64,000 bases of DNA from NCBI RefSeq assembly GCF_030489605.1, contig NZ_JAUKFY010000009.1:62001-126000 (forward strand), written 5' to 3'. Position numbers and translations under genes: made by a program. Origin of the DNA: Brevibacillus laterosporus (GTDB lineage Bacteria > Bacillota > Bacilli > Brevibacillales > Brevibacillaceae). Below are positions 61,816-64,000 of the stretch, piece after piece. The first letter of the stretch is position 1. Each line of letters opens with the position of its first letter. The notes under the pieces are model-generated. The model was given only the letters and a program-made list of their open reading frames with translations, did no database searches and was not told the DNA's origin.

Positions 61816-63333
61816 CTACATACCCTCTCCATTTGTGAGCACTACTTCATCTCCCTCTTTCAAACCGCTCACAATCTCCACGTATTCTGCCCCCTCAATG
61901 CCTATTCCCACGTCTTTTGGCACCGGATTTCCACTTGGGTCCTTAACCATAACCGTAGCTTTGCCTTCCTCCATTACTTCTACAGCATTAACCGGCAAAC
62001 GCAGGACATTGTCTTTCTTATGAATATAGATATCACAATCACCGCTCATGCCATGCTTCAGTTGACTGCTATCCTCAACAGCGATTTTCACTTCGAAACG
62101 CACCGATTTATCCTGCTTGCTTCCCTCTTTCGGCAGTTCTGTTACCGTACCCTTAAATGCTTTTGTTCCAAAGGCTGTGATAAATACATCAACATTTTGT
62201 CCGACTTTCACTTGTGGGAAATCTAGTTCATCCACGGCTGCTTTAAAGGTGACAGAGGAGGTGTCCATAATGATTGCCGCAGGATCACTGCCAAGCGCTT
62301 CTCCCACCTTCACATTCAATTTCGTGATCTCTCCGCTAATTGGAGCAACTACTCTTCGCTTGGATAGGTCACGCATCTTTTGGTCCATCCCAAGCTGGGC
62401 TTCCTTCCAATTTAATTCCTTCTCTTCGATCTCTGATTTATCTGCTTCTCTATCCATTTTCGCTAGGAGCTGATTCTTTTTAATGGTGTCTCCTTTTTTA
62501 AACAGAACCTCGCCAACTTTACCAGTGGTACCTGCTAAAATTTCGATATCATCTGCTTTGGTAAAAGGAGTATTTCCCTGGCTTGCGTATTTTAAGCCTT
62601 TGGCATCCGTATACTCAACTGAGCCAAGGTCATTTACATACAAGGCTCCAGAATTTTTGACCAAGACGTCTACAGCATGCTGAGCCATCTTTCTGTCTTG
62701 CTTGGTTCCTTCCATATCAATACGGTCGATTTCACCATCTACATAGGTCATTGAGCTTGGTACAAATACCTTCACCTTTTGCCCTTCCCGCAGCAATTCC
62801 GCTTCATAAGGGGAGAAGTAGCCTGTAATCTTTAAATAATTGGGGTCATTTACCTTTGCAATGACCGTCTCAGGCGATACACTGTCTCCGCGTTTAACCG
62901 ATATCTCTTTGACAACCCCGCCGGCATTCGCTTCAATTCTGTCTTTTCTAGCTTTCAAATCCTTTATCTCTTTCTCCATGCGAGCCATCGATAATTTTTG
63001 TTTCTCTATTTCGAAGCCAGTATCCGTAGCCTCCATGGTAAATAACAAATCGCCCTTTTTAACATGCTGGCCTTCCTTCACCACTAGACTCTCTACTTTA
63101 CCACTGACATCCGGTTTCACTTCCTGACGAGCCGTAGCTTCAACTGTACCTGTCGAATACACGGTTTTCTTAACTTCGCCCATGTCTACCGCTGCAGTCT
63201 GAAGCGCAGGTGGTTCAACAACCTCCTGTGATGCATCCGTAGCCGGAGCAAAATATTTATACCCTCCATAACCTCCACCCGCAAGTACGAGCACGGTGAT
63301 GGCTGAAATAATCACTTTTTTCTTCATAGCCAT
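61816..63333 (-). CDS. HlyD/MacA-like efflux adaptor protein
   Basis: 505 aa periplasmic-adaptor-type protein of a MacB-like exporter. One N-terminal membrane helix (VIISAITVLVLAGGGYGGY) then the adaptor body: VYSTGTVEATARQEVKPDVS, GKVESLVVKEGQHVKKGDLL (lipoyl half), coiled coil, a second lipoyl-like block RRVVAPISGEITKLNVKVGE, beta barrel with VKVGQNVDVFITAFG, and membrane-proximal end LRLPVNAVEVMEEGKATVMV. The length and double lipoyl pattern fit YknX/MacA-like adaptors in Firmicutes, which work with FtsX-type permeases. The permease gene is directly upstream on the same strand (87-base gap). Confidence 0.9.
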   Translation of the reverse strand: MAMKKKVIISAITVLVLAGGGYGGYKYFAPATDASQEVVEPPALQTAAVDMGEVKKTVYSTGTVEATARQEVKPDVSGKVESLVVKEGQHVKKGDLLFTMEATDTGFEIEKQKLSMARMEKEIKDLKARKDRIEANAGGVVKEISVKRGDSVSPETVIAKVNDPNYLKITGYFSPYEAELLREGQKVKVFVPSSMTYVDGEIDRIDMEGTKQDRKMAQHAVDVLVKNSGALYVNDLGSVEYTDAKGLKYASQGNTPFTKADDIEILAGTTGKVGEVLFKKGDTIKKNQLLAKMDREADKSEIEEKELNWKEAQLGMDQKMRDLSKRRVVAPISGEITKLNVKVGEALGSDPAAIIMDTSSVTFKAAVDELDFPQVKVGQNVDVFITAFGTKAFKGTVTELPKEGSKQDKSVRFEVKIAVEDSSQLKHGMSGDCDIYIHKKDNVLRLPVNAVEVMEEGKATVMVKDPSGNPVPKDVGIGIEGAEYVEIVSGLKEGDEVVLTNGEGM

Positions 63334-63419
63334 GCGTTAATTCCCCACATTTCTTCCGTTTATATTTAAAAAATCTTTCTTTGCCAAAGCAGTCACCAAA
63401 AGCAAAAATCACTGTAACG

Positions 63420-64000
63420 TTACTGAGAGCGAATAGCCTCCAATGGACTTAGACGGGATGCACGGATGGCAGGAAGAATCCCCGCTAATAATCCGATTAC
63501 AACTGAGAAAATGATGGCGAATATAGCAAGAGAAGGTGGTACCAATGCAATTTGTGCTGCTACCTCTTCTTCTGCTCCCATACCTCCTCCCATGCCCATG
63601 CCAAAGTTATCTAAAAACTCGCTGTTTTTACCCAGATAATTAATCACCGCCACAGCTCCATAAGCAAGACCCAAACCAGTCAGCCCACCTATTAAACCGA
63701 TTGAACCCGATTCAATCAAAAAGAGCCAACGAATATTATACACGGTAGCACCAATAACCTTCATAATCCCTATTTCCTTGGTTCGCTCCAGAATGGACAT
63801 GATCATGGTGTTTACGATACCAATCGTGGCAACTAATAAAGAGATAGCTGCTATACCGCCAAGCACTAATTGAATAACAAAGAAAAACTTATTTAGTTCT
63901 GCAAGACGACGTGCTGGCGAATAGTTGTCATAGCCGATTTGCTGTAAATCCTTAACCACCTGCTCTACTGCTTCTCTTGATCCTACCTTTACATTGATGG
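63420..64000 (-). CDS. MacB/FtsX-like ABC permease, 5' part outside window
   Basis: The visible C-terminal 193 codons contain the FtsX core: FFFVIQLVLGGIAAISLLVA, TIGIVNTMIMSILERTKEIG and IMKVIGATVYNIRWLFLIES then GSIGLIGGLTGLGLAYG, and the last membrane helix with LLAGILPAIRASRLSPLEAI. This is the end of a MacB/YknZ-type permease. The start lies beyond the window. A glycine/methionine-rich insert GMGMGGGMGAEEE (about residues 120-132) is unusual. It heads the operon with the adaptor gene. Confidence 0.9.
   Translation of the reverse strand, partial: INVKVGSREAVEQVVKDLQQIGYDNYSPARRLAELNKFFFVIQLVLGGIAAISLLVATIGIVNTMIMSILERTKEIGIMKVIGATVYNIRWLFLIESGSIGLIGGLTGLGLAYGAVAVINYLGKNSEFLDNFGMGMGGGMGAEEEVAAQIALVPPSLAIFAIIFSVVIGLLAGILPAIRASRLSPLEAIRSQ

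Noticed and set aside
1..64000. tRNA, rRNA and known riboswitches
   Set aside because: No cloverleaf with conserved TTCGA loop, no rRNA signature and no recognisable riboswitch core was found; integration is into a protein gene rather than a tRNA gene.

Overview
The window looks like the chromosome of a low-GC, spore-forming Gram-positive bacterium, most likely Brevibacillus and plausibly B. laterosporus. The reasons are strong GGAGG-type ribosome sites, many TTG and GTG starts, lipoprotein and Sec signal peptides, a Spo0E-like phosphatase, a GerMN-type amidase, and a cholesterol-dependent cytolysin with the canonical undecapeptide. The species name is inference; no search was run.

Left part (1-29.2 kb): ordinary and accessory chromosomal genes, mostly on the minus strand. 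They include a Fur-controlled siderophore-binding lipoprotein, a chemoreceptor, acetyltransferases, a TetR regulator, two small secreted-protein modules, an ECF sigma/anti-sigma pair, a SUFU-domain protein, and a cell-wall block (GerMN amidase, lipoprotein, beta-propeller lipoprotein, M23 peptidase). After these come a Spo0E-like protein, a 462-aa HTH plus repeat regulator with a candidate 25-codon peptide gene overlapping its 3' end, a divergent MFS exporter, an MBOAT/DHHW pair for surface O-acylation, an Mrr-like nuclease, a glycosyltransferase, and clusters of tiny membrane-protein genes, two of which appear to start at ATT or ATA.

Middle part (29.9-49.9 kb): the cytolysin gene is followed by an island of three mobile elements stacked end to end at the 3' end of the 23S rRNA uracil methyltransferase gene (rlmCD, 49844-51484). 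Four junctions (about 31.77, 42.22, 44.57 and 49.87 kb) each encode a C-terminal tail of that enzyme (GHVE..LL then stop), and three of the four are followed by a terminator hairpin. Element 1 (10.4 kb) carries a large serine recombinase, a plasmid-like replication block, four consecutive small HTH genes, a resolvase and an AlwI-type restriction-modification system with a fused double adenine methyltransferase. Element 2 (2.3 kb) carries only an OLD-family ATPase/nuclease. Element 3 (5.3 kb) is a small integrative mobilizable element: S24-type repressor, Rep_trans/MobT-like initiator beside a GC-rich hairpin field, excisionase, tyrosine integrase, then three unknown cargo genes next to the attachment site. 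The island therefore combines two recognisable anti-phage or restriction functions with one undescribed cargo module.

Right part (49.8-64 kb): core genes on mostly the minus strand: rlmCD, a diacylglycerol kinase family lipid kinase, a ROK glucokinase (plus strand), a NatAB-like exporter, a sirohydrochlorin chelatase-like protein, a three-gene ABC-2 exporter, an ArsB/NhaD-type ion transporter, and the start of a MacA/MacB-like efflux operon that runs off the window. No tRNA, rRNA or CRISPR array was seen.
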